NCBI RefSeq assembly: GCF_024721975.1 | Contig: NZ_JANQBB010000011.1 | Coordinates: forward strand, 1 to 64,000 | Direction: 5' to 3' | From: Paenibacillus endoradicis | GTDB lineage: Bacteria; Bacillota; Bacilli; Paenibacillales; Paenibacillaceae | DNA: 64,000 nucleotides | Translations under genes and position numbers: made by a program | Notes under the pieces: generated by a model | The model's database searches: none | What the model was told of the DNA's origin: nothing | The model's input: the letters and a program-made list of their open reading frames with translations, nothing else | In this document: positions 46,971 through 56,116 of the stretch, one piece after another | Position numbering within the stretch: the stretch's first letter is position 1 | Layout: every line of letters begins with the position of its first letter

Positions 46971-47801
46971 ATGAAGAATTTATTGAACTATGAAGGTAAG
47001 AAAGTAGTTGTTACTGGTGCGGCATCTGGTATGGGAGAAGCGACTGCTAAGATTCTTTTAGAACAGGGTGCTGAAGTATATGCGTTAGATATTAATGATT
47101 CTAAATTAGATGTTAAGAAATCTATAAAAGTAAATCTGGGAGATAAAGCTTCAATTGATGAGGCGGTTAGTCAATTACCAGATGTGATCGATAGCGTGTT
47201 TAGCTGTGCAGGGATTGCAGGAACGATTTATGGTAGCGGGCGTTTTACACCAGCTGATGTTGTAACTATTAATTTCATTGGGGGACGTTACTTAATTGAA
47301 TCTATCATCCCACGTATGCCAGAAGGAAGCTCCATTGCTACGGTTGCATCATTGGCAGGTATGGGCTGGATGCAAAAGTTAAATGTACTAATGCCACTTA
47401 TTAAAACTTCGACGTTTGAGGATGCAAAGCAATGGGTAGACGAAAATATTACCGATCCTAATGTAATGGATCAAGATGAAACGAAGAACGGATCATATGG
47501 ATTGTCGAAAGAAGCGCTCATAGCTTGGGTGAAATATCGTGCTTATAGCTTGGCCGAGAAGAAGATTAGATTAAATAACGTATCACCAAGCTCAACGATA
47601 ACGCCAATGCTTGCTGATTTCAATGATATTGCAAAAGCGGATGTCACAAGCTCATTTATCTCACCGATTGGTCGTGCAGCAGTTGCAGAAGATCAAGCTA
47701 ACGCGTTAGTATTTATTAATAGTGATTTGAACACTTACATTAGTGGTCAAGATTTACAAGTTGATTATGCAGTTACTTCCAAATTATTCTTTGGTGAATA
47801 G
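46971..47801 (+). CDS. SDR-family dehydrogenase (3-alpha-HSD/carbonyl reductase-like)
   Basis: A 276-residue short-chain dehydrogenase. TGAASGMGEATAK cofactor motif, SCAG in place of NNAG, Ser in VASLAG and catalytic YGLSK (Y-x-x-x-K). The insertion between the Ser and Tyr (about 45 residues, TSTFEDAKQWVDENITDPNVM) is characteristic of 3-alpha-hydroxysteroid dehydrogenase/coniferyl-alcohol dehydrogenase-like SDRs. AGGAGG SD. Probably repressed by the divergent TetR protein. Substrate unknown. Confidence 0.87.
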   Translation: MKNLLNYEGKKVVVTGAASGMGEATAKILLEQGAEVYALDINDSKLDVKKSIKVNLGDKASIDEAVSQLPDVIDSVFSCAGIAGTIYGSGRFTPADVVTINFIGGRYLIESIIPRMPEGSSIATVASLAGMGWMQKLNVLMPLIKTSTFEDAKQWVDENITDPNVMDQDETKNGSYGLSKEALIAWVKYRAYSLAEKKIRLNNVSPSSTITPMLADFNDIAKADVTSSFISPIGRAAVAEDQANALVFINSDLNTYISGQDLQVDYAVTSKLFFGE

Positions 47802-47809
47802 ATAATAAA

Positions 47810-47868
47810 CAAAAGGAATGTCTAAAAGTCACACTCTAGTGAGCTGACTAATTGGACATTCCTTTTTT
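47810..47868. terminator. Terminator between SDR and mtnB
   Basis: CAAAAGGAATGTCTAAAAGTCA pairs with the region ending TTGGACATTCCTTTTTTG, followed by T runs on the plus strand and a shorter one on the minus strand. It probably serves both convergent units. Confidence 0.75.
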
Positions 47869-47916
47869 GTATCTATTTAAGAGATATTTATAAGTAATTA
47901 AAGAATAGTGAAGGAA

Positions 47917-48576
47917 CTATACGGTAGGTAATCCTTTTTTTAACATCTCTAGACGATATACATATTCAAAAATGAATTCAAATGATTCAAGATGACGTTT
48001 TGCTTCAAAAGCATTAGCGCCCCAAGCGTAAATACCATGTTTACGAAGAAAAATACCTGGAACTTTTGGATCCAACTTCTCAGTAATTTCTGGAACAATA
48101 GAAGGGACATGAAGAAAATTACTTACGATTGGAATTTCCAATTGATATTCTTCTTCCCAAATGTTTAATCCCTTAATCAATTCCACTCCATCGACAGGAA
48201 TAGAACGACGATGCCAAAAATACTCAGAAATAACAGCTCCGAAAACGGAGTGAATATGGAAGATTGCACCTGCACCTGTTTTTCGATAAATTTCAGTATG
48301 AATCACAGTTTCAGCAGATGGTTTCAAATTCGTTGCTTCACATGGTTTTGCATCTTGATCAACAAATATGAAATCCTCTGGAGTATTTTCATATTTGTCT
48401 TTACCACTAGAAGTTACTCCAAAATAAAATTGTTCAGGAGAATAATCCCCAATACGTATAGACAGATTACCTGCCGTACCAGGAAACCAATTCCGACCAG
48501 CAAATGCTTCCTTTACTTCACGTAACTTGTTTAGAACCTCTTGCTTTTGTTCTATTGGAATTTGATCAAAACTCAT
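47917..48576 (-). CDS. mtnB: Methylthioribulose-1-phosphate dehydratase
   Basis: A 219-residue class II aldolase-fold zinc enzyme. It converts 5-methylthioribulose-1-phosphate to 2,3-diketo-5-methylthiopentyl-1-phosphate in methionine salvage. NWFPGTAGNLSIRIGD, TSSGKDK, the HIHS zinc site followed by the late HGIYAWG histidine, and the length all fit MtnB. It is the last gene of mtnWXB, 8 bp after mtnX. AAGGAT SD. Confidence 0.93.
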   Translation of the reverse strand: MSFDQIPIEQKQEVLNKLREVKEAFAGRNWFPGTAGNLSIRIGDYSPEQFYFGVTSSGKDKYENTPEDFIFVDQDAKPCEATNLKPSAETVIHTEIYRKTGAGAIFHIHSVFGAVISEYFWHRRSIPVDGVELIKGLNIWEEEYQLEIPIVSNFLHVPSIVPEITEKLDPKVPGIFLRKHGIYAWGANAFEAKRHLESFEFIFEYVYRLEMLKKGLPTV

Positions 48577-48584
48577 AATAGTAT

Positions 48585-49247
48585 TTATCCTTTCTGTTTC
48601 ATGGCTTCTATGATGTCAAAGAAGGTTTGGAATTCAGTATGTGCAATACCAAGCTCGTTACATTTTTCAGTAAGATGAGATCTTGAATATACAGTATCAG
48701 CTATTTTTGCACCTTCAAAATCAGTCACGCTATCCCCAATAATAATACGTTCATATTGTTCCGTACTGAATTTACGCATAATTGTAGGCTTGCACATACC
48801 ACAATGATTGTGACAATGTTCATCACAAGAATGAGGCCATAATATCTCAATTTGTTCTCCAGTAAAATCACTCTTATTGCAGTATATATGATCTTCAGGA
48901 ATACCGAAAGATTTAAGTAATGGATATACGAAGAAGTCGATACCACCACTAGTTACATAGAATTCAATGTCGCTATCTTTGCAGAATTGCACAAATTGGG
49001 CGAAACCTTCACGAATGATCGCATTTTGAATACCAAATTCAACCACTTCTTTTTCCATTGAAGCGGGAAGGAGGCGAAATAGTGAACCTACACCTTCTTG
49101 AATAGAAATTTCAGTAGAAATCGTTTTTTCTACTAATTGTTCCCAACCAGCAGGCTTGAAATGTTTAATGATTGCAACGATGTTGTCATTCACTGTAATT
49201 GTACCGTCAAAATCACAAAATACAATTTTTTTCTTAGTTGTCGTCAT
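48585..49247 (-). CDS. mtnX: 2-hydroxy-3-keto-5-methylthiopentenyl-1-phosphate phosphatase
   Basis: A 220-residue HAD phosphatase. FCDFDGTITVNDN contains the DxDGT nucleophile motif; TSGGIDFFVYP and GDSVTDFEGAK are HAD motifs II and IV. A His/Cys-rich segment (SCDEHCHNHCGMCKP) is characteristic of MtnX. It dephosphorylates the MtnW product to acireductone. Its ATG overlaps the mtnW stop by one base, so the genes are coupled. Confidence 0.94.
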   Translation of the reverse strand: MTTTKKKIVFCDFDGTITVNDNIVAIIKHFKPAGWEQLVEKTISTEISIQEGVGSLFRLLPASMEKEVVEFGIQNAIIREGFAQFVQFCKDSDIEFYVTSGGIDFFVYPLLKSFGIPEDHIYCNKSDFTGEQIEILWPHSCDEHCHNHCGMCKPTIMRKFSTEQYERIIIGDSVTDFEGAKIADTVYSRSHLTEKCNELGIAHTEFQTFFDIIEAMKQKG

Positions 49248-50473
49248 TATTGTTTAATCCCCCATGCTTCAATCGCTATTCGTAACTCTTCGTGGTTAGG
49301 CTGTGATGCAGCATCTCGCAAATCAATTCCGCTCATACTTGCTTGAATCGCTTGATGGAATGCTTGTCCACCTGCAGCAGTACCCATAGCATGACCATGA
49401 ATACCACCACCTGCATTGACAACGACATCTATTCCAAAGTCTTTCAAAATTAGCGGAACAATACCTGGATGGATACCAGCTGAAGGTACAGGGAAGCTAG
49501 TTTTCAAATGATGCATATCATTAAGTAGTACTTCTTTAATAGCGAGATTTTCTTCCTTCGGCATAACGACAGAGCCATATGGAGAAGGGAAGAGAACTAG
49601 ATCAGCCCCTGCTAAGCGATTAAGCTTACCAAGTAACACGGAAGCACTTATCCCATAATGTGGTGATGGATACATCGCGCCTGCCATTGCTGGATGAGAT
49701 GCGATCGGTACATTAATTTCTGGATCACTACTTAGTTCATGTAACACATCATAGCCATAAGCTAATGTATTGAATAGTAGGGCGTTTGCACCTGCATCGA
49801 TTGCTTTTTTTGCTTGAGATGCTAGCTTGCTAGTTGGACCAGTCAAATTGACAGCATACAGTAGTTTTTGACCAGTGATTTGCTCTGCTTGACGCGCAGC
49901 TTCCATACATACTTCAACACGTTTCTCAATCGGTGTTAATGGATTCTCAAAAAGAATCTCATCATCCTTAATTAGATCAACTCCACCTAAAGCTTGCTGA
50001 TAAAATTGCTCGCGAAGAGTTGCTAGATCATGACCAACAACGGATTTGAAAATACTCATAAGTAAAGGACGATCATGCACTCCAACAAGATTACGAACGC
50101 CTTGAATGCCGAATTTCGGACCAGGGAAGGCAGATGCGAATTGTTCTGAAACATCTATATCGATTAATTTAATACGACCATCCATTGAAAGTTTACCGAA
50201 AATTGTAACTAGTAAAGCAGGGATGTCACGACTAAAATTAATATCGGGATAAGCAATTTTAATATCAGCATAACGTTCACCAGCTGCGGCATTGTTAGGT
50301 TCGTGAACATCAATAGAAAGTACTTTACCGAGATGTTTTTCCATTGAAGTTTTTTTAGCTTCAGGCAAATCAGTCCAACTACCAACAGTTAGACCTATTG
50401 CAATAGAATTGGCTTTTTTATTAAAATCAGCAGTATCGTCATATGAACGATAAGTAGCAATACACATACTCAT
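49247..50473 (-). CDS. mtnW: 2,3-diketo-5-methylthiopentyl-1-phosphate enolase (RuBisCO-like)
   Basis: A 408-residue RuBisCO-like protein (form IV). It keeps the carbamylated-lysine motif GGVDLIKDDE (K followed by metal-binding D/E) and phosphate-site GGGIHGHAMGTAAG, but like other MtnW proteins lacks true RuBisCO loop-6 residues. It enolises the MtnB product. GAGGAGG supports the ATG at 50473; the frame is open to 50524. Its start is one base after the proC stop, so it is read with proC. Confidence 0.94.
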   Translation of the reverse strand: MSMCIATYRSYDDTADFNKKANSIAIGLTVGSWTDLPEAKKTSMEKHLGKVLSIDVHEPNNAAAGERYADIKIAYPDINFSRDIPALLVTIFGKLSMDGRIKLIDIDVSEQFASAFPGPKFGIQGVRNLVGVHDRPLLMSIFKSVVGHDLATLREQFYQQALGGVDLIKDDEILFENPLTPIEKRVEVCMEAARQAEQITGQKLLYAVNLTGPTSKLASQAKKAIDAGANALLFNTLAYGYDVLHELSSDPEINVPIASHPAMAGAMYPSPHYGISASVLLGKLNRLAGADLVLFPSPYGSVVMPKEENLAIKEVLLNDMHHLKTSFPVPSAGIHPGIVPLILKDFGIDVVVNAGGGIHGHAMGTAAGGQAFHQAIQASMSGIDLRDAASQPNHEELRIAIEAWGIKQ

Positions 50474-50474
50474 A

Positions 50475-51347
50475 TTAGATGTCCTCCTCGATGCCTTTAC
50501 CAATTTCTTGCGCGCGCTGGGCACAACGATTCATTCCAGCAATAATAGTTGCTTCTAGATTACCTTCTGCCATCGTTTCAAGTGCAGCTTGAGTTGTGCC
50601 ATTTGGAGAGGTTACTTTGCGACGTAAATCAGCAGGATCCTCTCCAGTAGTATTGACCATCGATGCCGCTCCTAAAGCAGTTTGCACGACTAGAAGTTTG
50701 GCTTGCTCAGCAGTAAGACCAGCCTGCTGTGCTCCTTTGATCATTGATTCCATCACGTAATAGAAGTAAGCAGGACCACTACCGGATACACTAGTAACTG
50801 CATCTTGTAGTTGTTCTTCGATGACCACATGTATACCTACAGATTCAAACATCATCTCAGTCATAAAACGCTGTTCTTCAGATACAGAAGAGGAATAACT
50901 AATACCTGTTGCTCCAAGACCTATAGTACTTGAAGTATTAGGCATCGTACGGACTATAGCCATTTCGTTACCTATTAATTTTTCGATGGCGCTAATAGAA
51001 AGACCAGCGATAACTGAGATAATTAATTGATTAGAAGAAAGATTAGGCTTTAACGAACGAATTGCTTCGACAGCGTCCTTAGGCTTCATCGCAAGAAAAA
51101 TGATATTTGCTTCTTGAAGATATTGTGCATTAGTTTTTCCTTGCATCGCTGTTTGAACACCATAGTGAAGGTGCAATTGTTGTTGACGCTCTTTATTAGA
51201 ACGATTAAGCATAGATACTTGTTTGCCCGGAATTAACTCTTGGTTAAGTAGTCCTCTAGCAATAGCCTCAGCCATAGAACCTGCTCCATAGAAGCAAATT
51301 AATTGATTTGAGATGGCGCTTGTTTCATGATGGTTTTCGTGTGTCAT
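50475..51347 (-). CDS. proC: Pyrroline-5-carboxylate reductase
   Basis: A 290-residue NAD(P)H enzyme that reduces pyrroline-5-carboxylate to proline. Rossmann motif CFYGAGSMAEAIARGLL (about 18-33), MPNTSSTIGLGATG, and the signature VSGSGPAYFYYVMESM region with LLVVQTALGAASM. AGGAGGGA supports the ATG at 51347 over the upstream frame to 51374. It lies between proA (95-bp gap) and mtnW (1-bp gap). Confidence 0.95.
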   Translation of the reverse strand: MTHENHHETSAISNQLICFYGAGSMAEAIARGLLNQELIPGKQVSMLNRSNKERQQQLHLHYGVQTAMQGKTNAQYLQEANIIFLAMKPKDAVEAIRSLKPNLSSNQLIISVIAGLSISAIEKLIGNEMAIVRTMPNTSSTIGLGATGISYSSSVSEEQRFMTEMMFESVGIHVVIEEQLQDAVTSVSGSGPAYFYYVMESMIKGAQQAGLTAEQAKLLVVQTALGAASMVNTTGEDPADLRRKVTSPNGTTQAALETMAEGNLEATIIAGMNRCAQRAQEIGKGIEEDI

Positions 51348-51442
51348 GTCAATTTCCCTCCTAAAACTTTTCATTTGCTGTTATCGTAACTTCACTAATA
51401 ATGAAAAGCAACTTCGAAAGCATGGTTTAAATTTTATTTATA

Positions 51443-52699
51443 TTATGGACGAATTTGCCCATTTCCTTGAATCATGTATTTCGTACTAGTTAATGCAGGT
51501 AATCCCATCGGTCCACGAGCATGCAGCTTCTGAGTACTAATACCGATTTCTGCACCAAAGCCAAACTCGAATCCATCTGTGAAGCGCGTGGATGCATTAT
51601 GATAGACAGCAGCAGCATCGATGCTTTGTAAGAATAGTGCAGCATTATTCGCATTTTCAGTAACAATACATTCAGAATGCATAGTACCATACTTTGTAAT
51701 ATGAGCAATTGCTTCGTGAACATCCTTCACAATCCGAACATTTAAGATGTAGTCATTATACTCGGTTGCGAAATCTTGCTCAGTTACAGCAACGATACTA
51801 CTTAGCAGTAATTGTGCGTCTTTACAGCCGCGAATTTCAACATTTGCTTCAGTTAAAGGAGCAAGTAATTGTGCAAGATGTTTTTGAGCAAATTGTTCGT
51901 GAACGAGTAAAGTTTCCATAGAGTTACATACGGATGGACGTTGTGCTTTAGCATTTAATGCAATTTGTGCTGCCATTTCTAATTGTGCAGTTTCATCTAC
52001 GAATGTATGACATATTCCTGCACCAGTTTCAATAACTGGAACAGAAGCATTCTCCACAACAGTACGGATTAATGAAGCTCCGCCACGAGGAATGACAACA
52101 TCAAGTAATCCATTGGCTTTGAGCATTTCATTAACAGATGCTCTATCTGAGTCTTCGATTAATTGAATCGCATCGGCAGGGACATCTGTTGCAAGTAGCG
52201 CGTTGCGCATAACTTCTACAATTTTACGATTAGATTGTAGTGCAGCAGAACCTCCACGCAATACTACAGTATTCCCTGTTTTCAAGCAAAGACCAGTGGC
52301 ATCAACCGTTACATTAGGACGAGCTTCATAGATCATCCCAATAACACCAAGTGGAACACGTATTTGCTTAATTTGTAACCCATTCGGACGAGAGAATTGA
52401 GATAGCTGCTCACCAACTGGATCTGCAAGCTCAATAACTTGTTTTAAGCCATCAGCAATTCCAAGTACACGATCATCGTTCAAGGCTAGTCTGTCCAGTA
52501 ATGATTCACTAGTTCCGTTTTTTCTACCATTTTCAATATCAAGAGCGTTAGCTTCGATGATAGATGCACTTTCATTAACTAGTGCATCAGCCATAGCAAG
52601 TAAAGCGTTATTTTTTTGTTGTGTAGTTAAATTATTCATTACTGCAGCAGCCTGCTTAGCAAGCAAAGCTTTAGTTTTTACTTCAGAAAAATTCGTCAT
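51443..52699 (-). CDS. proA: Gamma-glutamyl phosphate reductase
   Basis: A 418-residue aldehyde dehydrogenase-fold enzyme that reduces gamma-glutamyl phosphate to glutamate semialdehyde. VPLGVIGMIYEARPNVT and DVVIPRGGASLIR are typical; the catalytic Cys is in AQRPSVCNSMETLLV. AGGAGGG is well spaced for the ATG at 52699. It is separated from proB by 251 bp, longer than the usual tight proBA junction; I see no terminator or gene in that gap (an internal promoter is possible). Confidence 0.96.
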   Translation of the reverse strand: MTNFSEVKTKALLAKQAAAVMNNLTTQQKNNALLAMADALVNESASIIEANALDIENGRKNGTSESLLDRLALNDDRVLGIADGLKQVIELADPVGEQLSQFSRPNGLQIKQIRVPLGVIGMIYEARPNVTVDATGLCLKTGNTVVLRGGSAALQSNRKIVEVMRNALLATDVPADAIQLIEDSDRASVNEMLKANGLLDVVIPRGGASLIRTVVENASVPVIETGAGICHTFVDETAQLEMAAQIALNAKAQRPSVCNSMETLLVHEQFAQKHLAQLLAPLTEANVEIRGCKDAQLLLSSIVAVTEQDFATEYNDYILNVRIVKDVHEAIAHITKYGTMHSECIVTENANNAALFLQSIDAAAVYHNASTRFTDGFEFGFGAEIGISTQKLHARGPMGLPALTSTKYMIQGNGQIRP

Positions 52700-52950
52700 T
52701 ATAAACCCTCCTAAAATTTTTTTATGTCTGGGATTTCTAAAACTCAATTATTTGATACCAATTATCCTAGTGTTATTTACATCGTGATCTAGCAATGTAA
52801 TGAAACCCAGCAATATGTACGGTATGAGTACATAAGCGGTCAAATGCACGAAACTTTCAATAATAGAACACTTGTTGGGGGACATATTCGATGTCGATTA
52901 AGCTACGTTAACACATTCATGGTTATCAAAGCCCGCTTTTTGAGCTATAT

Positions 52951-54051
52951 CTAAAGGGTAATCCATTCATCACGATGAATTACTTCGATCCGTTGCACTT
53001 CTACACGCCGTTCAACTTCATCAGAAGAAAGCCCTGCAGCAGCTTGTAGTTGCCATGTTGCATAGTTGACAACACCTCGACCAATAGTTGCACCTTGTGT
53101 ATCAATTACTTCAACAACATCACCAGGATGGAAATCTCCTGATACTTGGACTACTCCAGCTGGTAATAAACTTTTATGTCTTTCAATAAGTGCAGTTACT
53201 GCACCTTGATCAATCGTAATTGAACCGACTGGCGTTGAGTGGAAGCCAAGCCATTGTTTTTTCATAGGTAAGGAAGTTTCCTCTGTATCGAAGTAAGTAC
53301 CTCGACCACGACCTAATATTGCAGAAGGTAATTCTCCTGCATGTTGTACACGTCCGATGAACGTAGTAACGCCACCTCGCATTGCAATACGAGCAGCTTC
53401 AATTTTTGAACGCATACCACCAGTACCGACAGCACTTCCAGCGCCACCAGCAATAGCAAGTATTGCATCTGATATTTCAGCTACTCGCTCAATTTTGGTA
53501 GCATCAGGATCTTTACGCGGATCAGCAGTATACAACCCATCCATATCCGTAATAATTGCAAGCTTATTAGCTTTAGACATCGTAGCTACAAGAGCTGATA
53601 GATGATCATTGTCACCGAATTTCAAGACGATTTCAGCTGTAGAAACTGTATCGTTTTCATTAATAATTGGAATAATACGTTGTGCAAGCAATTCTTCAAT
53701 CGTCATTAAAGCATTACTAATCCGTTTACGATTAGAGAAGTCATAGCGAGTAAGAAGAATCTGAGCTGCTACGATACCATATTGTGAGAATGCTTCTTGA
53801 TATGCTTGCATTAACAAAGCTTGACCTACTGCCGCAGCAGCTTGTTTTTGATGAACCATTTTGGGGCGTGACTCATATCCAATTTCACGGAAACCAGCCG
53901 CAACCGCACCAGAAGTTACTAGAATAACATCATTACCTTGTTTATATAATTCAGCAAGTTCAGAAGCAAAAAAATGAATATTTTGTTTATGTAGTCCACC
54001 CTCATCAGATGTAAGGGAGCTACTACCGATTTTCACGACAATTCGTTCCAT
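52951..54051 (-). CDS. proB: Glutamate 5-kinase
   Basis: A 366-residue enzyme for the first committed step of proline synthesis. Amino-acid kinase domain (RIVVKIGSSSLTSDEGG at the N-terminus; DNDHLSALVA; ITDMDGLYTADPRKDP) and C-terminal PUA domain (about 275-366, GVVQVSGDFHPGDVVEVID). The kinase is the usual target of proline feedback. The ATG at 54051 is preferred over 54060 from SD spacing (AGGATGG). It is the first gene after a proline-type T-box. Confidence 0.95.
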   Translation of the reverse strand: MERIVVKIGSSSLTSDEGGLHKQNIHFFASELAELYKQGNDVILVTSGAVAAGFREIGYESRPKMVHQKQAAAAVGQALLMQAYQEAFSQYGIVAAQILLTRYDFSNRKRISNALMTIEELLAQRIIPIINENDTVSTAEIVLKFGDNDHLSALVATMSKANKLAIITDMDGLYTADPRKDPDATKIERVAEISDAILAIAGGAGSAVGTGGMRSKIEAARIAMRGGVTTFIGRVQHAGELPSAILGRGRGTYFDTEETSLPMKKQWLGFHSTPVGSITIDQGAVTALIERHKSLLPAGVVQVSGDFHPGDVVEVIDTQGATIGRGVVNYATWQLQAAAGLSSDEVERRVEVQRIEVIHRDEWITL

Positions 54052-54085
54052 ATATACCATCCTAGCTTAATGTAGTGAAGACAAT

Positions 54086-54312
54086 AAAAAAGACCTTCGT
54101 CCTAAATAAAGGACGAAAGTCGTTAACTCCCGCGGTACCACCTTAGTTGACACAGTAATAGTGTCCAGCTTAAGCCTTATAACAGGAGGCGCTGTCCGAT
54201 TGTTATCGGCCGTTCGAGGATTGGTTTCAGTAGTATGCTAATAGTAAATTCTTTCAGCCCATGGAATTTACTCTCTGGATAAAGCAATTTCTACTTACTG
54301 GTCCCGTCAACA
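54086..54312 (-). promoter_or_regulatory. T-box riboswitch, proline (CCA specifier)
   Basis: Read on the minus strand: a Stem I with AG-bulge (CAGAGAG) and terminal loop GGCTGAAAG; a specifier-loop segment GAAA-CCA-A at 54222-54224, matching a proline codon; the T-box AAGGTGGTACCGCGGGAG at 54127-54144; and a terminator GACTTTCGTCC/GGACGAAGGTC with six T at 54086-54122. The T-box bulge would pair with the acceptor end of uncharged tRNA-Pro to form the antiterminator. It leads proB, so it should raise proBAC (and perhaps mtnWXB) when charged tRNA-Pro is low. Confidence 0.93.
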
Positions 54313-54406
54313 CGTTACTATGTAATTGTTAATAGAATATCATGAAATGGTTGTAGCTGTAAAGAAAACAAGCCATAATACAGCTATTGTCTAGAACTCA
54401 AACACA

Positions 54407-54660
54407 AGCAGCGCTTCGATCACAAAGTGAGCGACAGCCCCGACCACCGAAGGTAAGCCAAAGCCGTAAGCAGCGCCTCGATCACAAAGTGAGCGACAGC
54501 CCCTGACCATCGAAGGTAAGCCAAGAAGTCACAAGCAGCGCCTCGATCACAAAGTGAGCGACAGCCCCGACCATCGAAGGTAAGCCAAGAAGTCACAAGC
54601 AGCGCTTCGATCACAAAGTGAGCGACAGCCCCGACCATCGAGGGTAAGTCAAGAAGAAGG
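54407..54660 (+). repeat. Four tandem 62-65-bp repeats with conserved hairpin
   Basis: Units start at about 54407, 54469, 54534 and 54598 (core AGCAGCGC.TCGATCACAA followed by GTGAGCGACAGCCCC). Each can fold as CTTCGAT/ATCGAAG with an inner TCAC-AAA-GTGA hairpin; differences between units mostly keep G-C or G-U pairing. There are no unique spacers, so it is not a CRISPR. Located between the pro T-box and the structured repeat copy 2. Function unknown. Confidence 0.85.
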
Positions 54661-54677
54661 CTTCCTCGAGAAGATCG

Positions 54678-54815
54678 CGCGTCAGCACCGAGAAGATGGG
54701 ATGAAGCTAGTGACGCGAAGCGCGGAATGTACGTAGTTGGTACATGAGCACTGGAGCTAGCGATGAATGCGATCTTCGATGTCGAATAAACTCCGAAGAT
54801 TCACATCGTGATCAC
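54678..54815 (-). repeat. Structured dispersed repeat, copy 2
   Basis: The reverse complement of this block aligns along 138 bp with 169-306. Conserved blocks include GTGATCACGAT, ATTCATCGCTAG, TACGTACATTCCG and CACTAGCTTCAT. The outer stem is GAAGAT/ATCTTC here against GAAGAG/CTCTTC in copy 1. It ends 7 bp from the mtnE stop codon, in the sense orientation of mtnE, so it would be transcribed as the 3' end of that mRNA. Confidence 0.75.
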
Positions 54816-54821
54816 GTGCGA

Positions 54822-56009
54822 TCAAAAGAGGTTGAGTTTGCCTATGCGGTAGATGGCTTCCTGCAACCTCTCCTCAGAAGTAAGCAATCCAAGTCGCACA
54901 TAGCCTTCACCTGATGTTCCGAATCCATGTCCTGGAGCAACAACAACTGCTGCTTCTTCTAATAGAAGATCAGCAAATGAAGCAGAAGTGTAGCCTTCTG
55001 GAATAGGTAACCAACAGAAGAATGATCCACTTGGCTTCGTAGCTTTCCAACCTATTTCATCAAGAGCAGTGAATAAAGCATCTCGACGACGTTCATAAGT
55101 AGCTGTTAATTGCTCAACACAATCTTGAGAGCTAGTTAAAGCGACAGCGGCTGCTTCTTGAATTCCACCGAATAGAGAGCAATAATAATGATCTTGGATT
55201 AAATTAATTTGCTCAATAATTTGTGCGTTACCTAACGCAAAACCAACTCGCCATCCAGCCATATTATAACTCTTCGATAAAGTATAAAACTCGATGCCAA
55301 CATCTTTTGCCCCTTCAGATTGTAAAAAGCTAGTTGGTTTTTTATCATCGAATCCAATCGTCCCGTATGCAAAGTCACTCGTAACGATAATATTATGTTT
55401 GCGAGCATATGCGATGGCTTCATCATAAAACGCACCGTCTGCAGTCGCACCTGTAGGGTTATTAGGATAATTTAAAAACATTAGCTTCGCTTTGTCTGCA
55501 ATGTCAGGATCGATCGCAGCTAAGTCAGGTAAGTATTCGTTGCGTTCAAGAAGTGGCATGAAATGCATACTAGCTCCTGCAAGCGCAACACCAGACCAAT
55601 AATCTGGATAACCAGGGTCAGGAACGAGGCAAATATCATCTGGATTAAGGAAGCATTGACTGATTTCTACTAAACCAGTTTTTCCACCAAATAAAATAGC
55701 TACTTCTGTTTGTGGGTCAAGATCAACGTCATAATCTTCTTTATAGCGAGTTACAATCGCTTCCTTCAAGAAGCTGTAACCACTAAAAGGAGGATACTTA
55801 TGATACTGCGGATTTGCAGCAGCTTGTTGAAGAGAACTCACAATATGTGGGGGTGTTGGCTGATCTGGATTGCCTTGACCTAAATTAATTACATCTTTGC
55901 CTAAAGCAATTTGTTTGTTTGCTTTCGCAACAAGAGTAGAAAAAAATTGAGTGGGCAGACCGGTCATTCTAATTGCCGGTTCGATTTGAATTGTTTGCTT
56001 TGTAGTCAT
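54822..56009 (-). CDS. mtnE: Methionine-salvage aminotransferase (KMTB transaminase)
   Basis: A 395-residue PLP-dependent class I aminotransferase. VINLGQGNPDQPTPPHIV, LNYPNNPTGA, the PLP lysine in YTLSKSYNMAGWRVGFA, and the C-terminus LLTSEERLQEAIYRIGKLNLF match Bacillus MtnE (YkrV) closely from memory. It transaminates 4-methylthio-2-oxobutyrate to methionine, usually with glutamine. GGAGAG supports ATG 56009 over 56027. The structured repeat begins just after its stop. Confidence 0.88.
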   Translation of the reverse strand: MTTKQTIQIEPAIRMTGLPTQFFSTLVAKANKQIALGKDVINLGQGNPDQPTPPHIVSSLQQAAANPQYHKYPPFSGYSFLKEAIVTRYKEDYDVDLDPQTEVAILFGGKTGLVEISQCFLNPDDICLVPDPGYPDYWSGVALAGASMHFMPLLERNEYLPDLAAIDPDIADKAKLMFLNYPNNPTGATADGAFYDEAIAYARKHNIIVTSDFAYGTIGFDDKKPTSFLQSEGAKDVGIEFYTLSKSYNMAGWRVGFALGNAQIIEQINLIQDHYYCSLFGGIQEAAAVALTSSQDCVEQLTATYERRRDALFTALDEIGWKATKPSGSFFCWLPIPEGYTSASFADLLLEEAAVVVAPGHGFGTSGEGYVRLGLLTSEERLQEAIYRIGKLNLF

Positions 56010-56116
56010 TAACTCTCCACCATCCATAATTCGAAATTACTTGTCAGTTTTACAATAAAACTAATGTAGCATGAATGGCGAGAGAAATGAAGTAGATGAG
56101 GAAAAATCCAAGTTTG

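Noticed and set aside
54420..54638. 72-residue minus-strand ORF
   Set aside because: It only reads through the tandem repeats, giving a repetitive peptide; no SD and no homology.
54407..54660. CRISPR-like array
   Set aside because: The whole 62-65-bp unit repeats without unique spacers and no cas genes are present; it is a plain tandem repeat.
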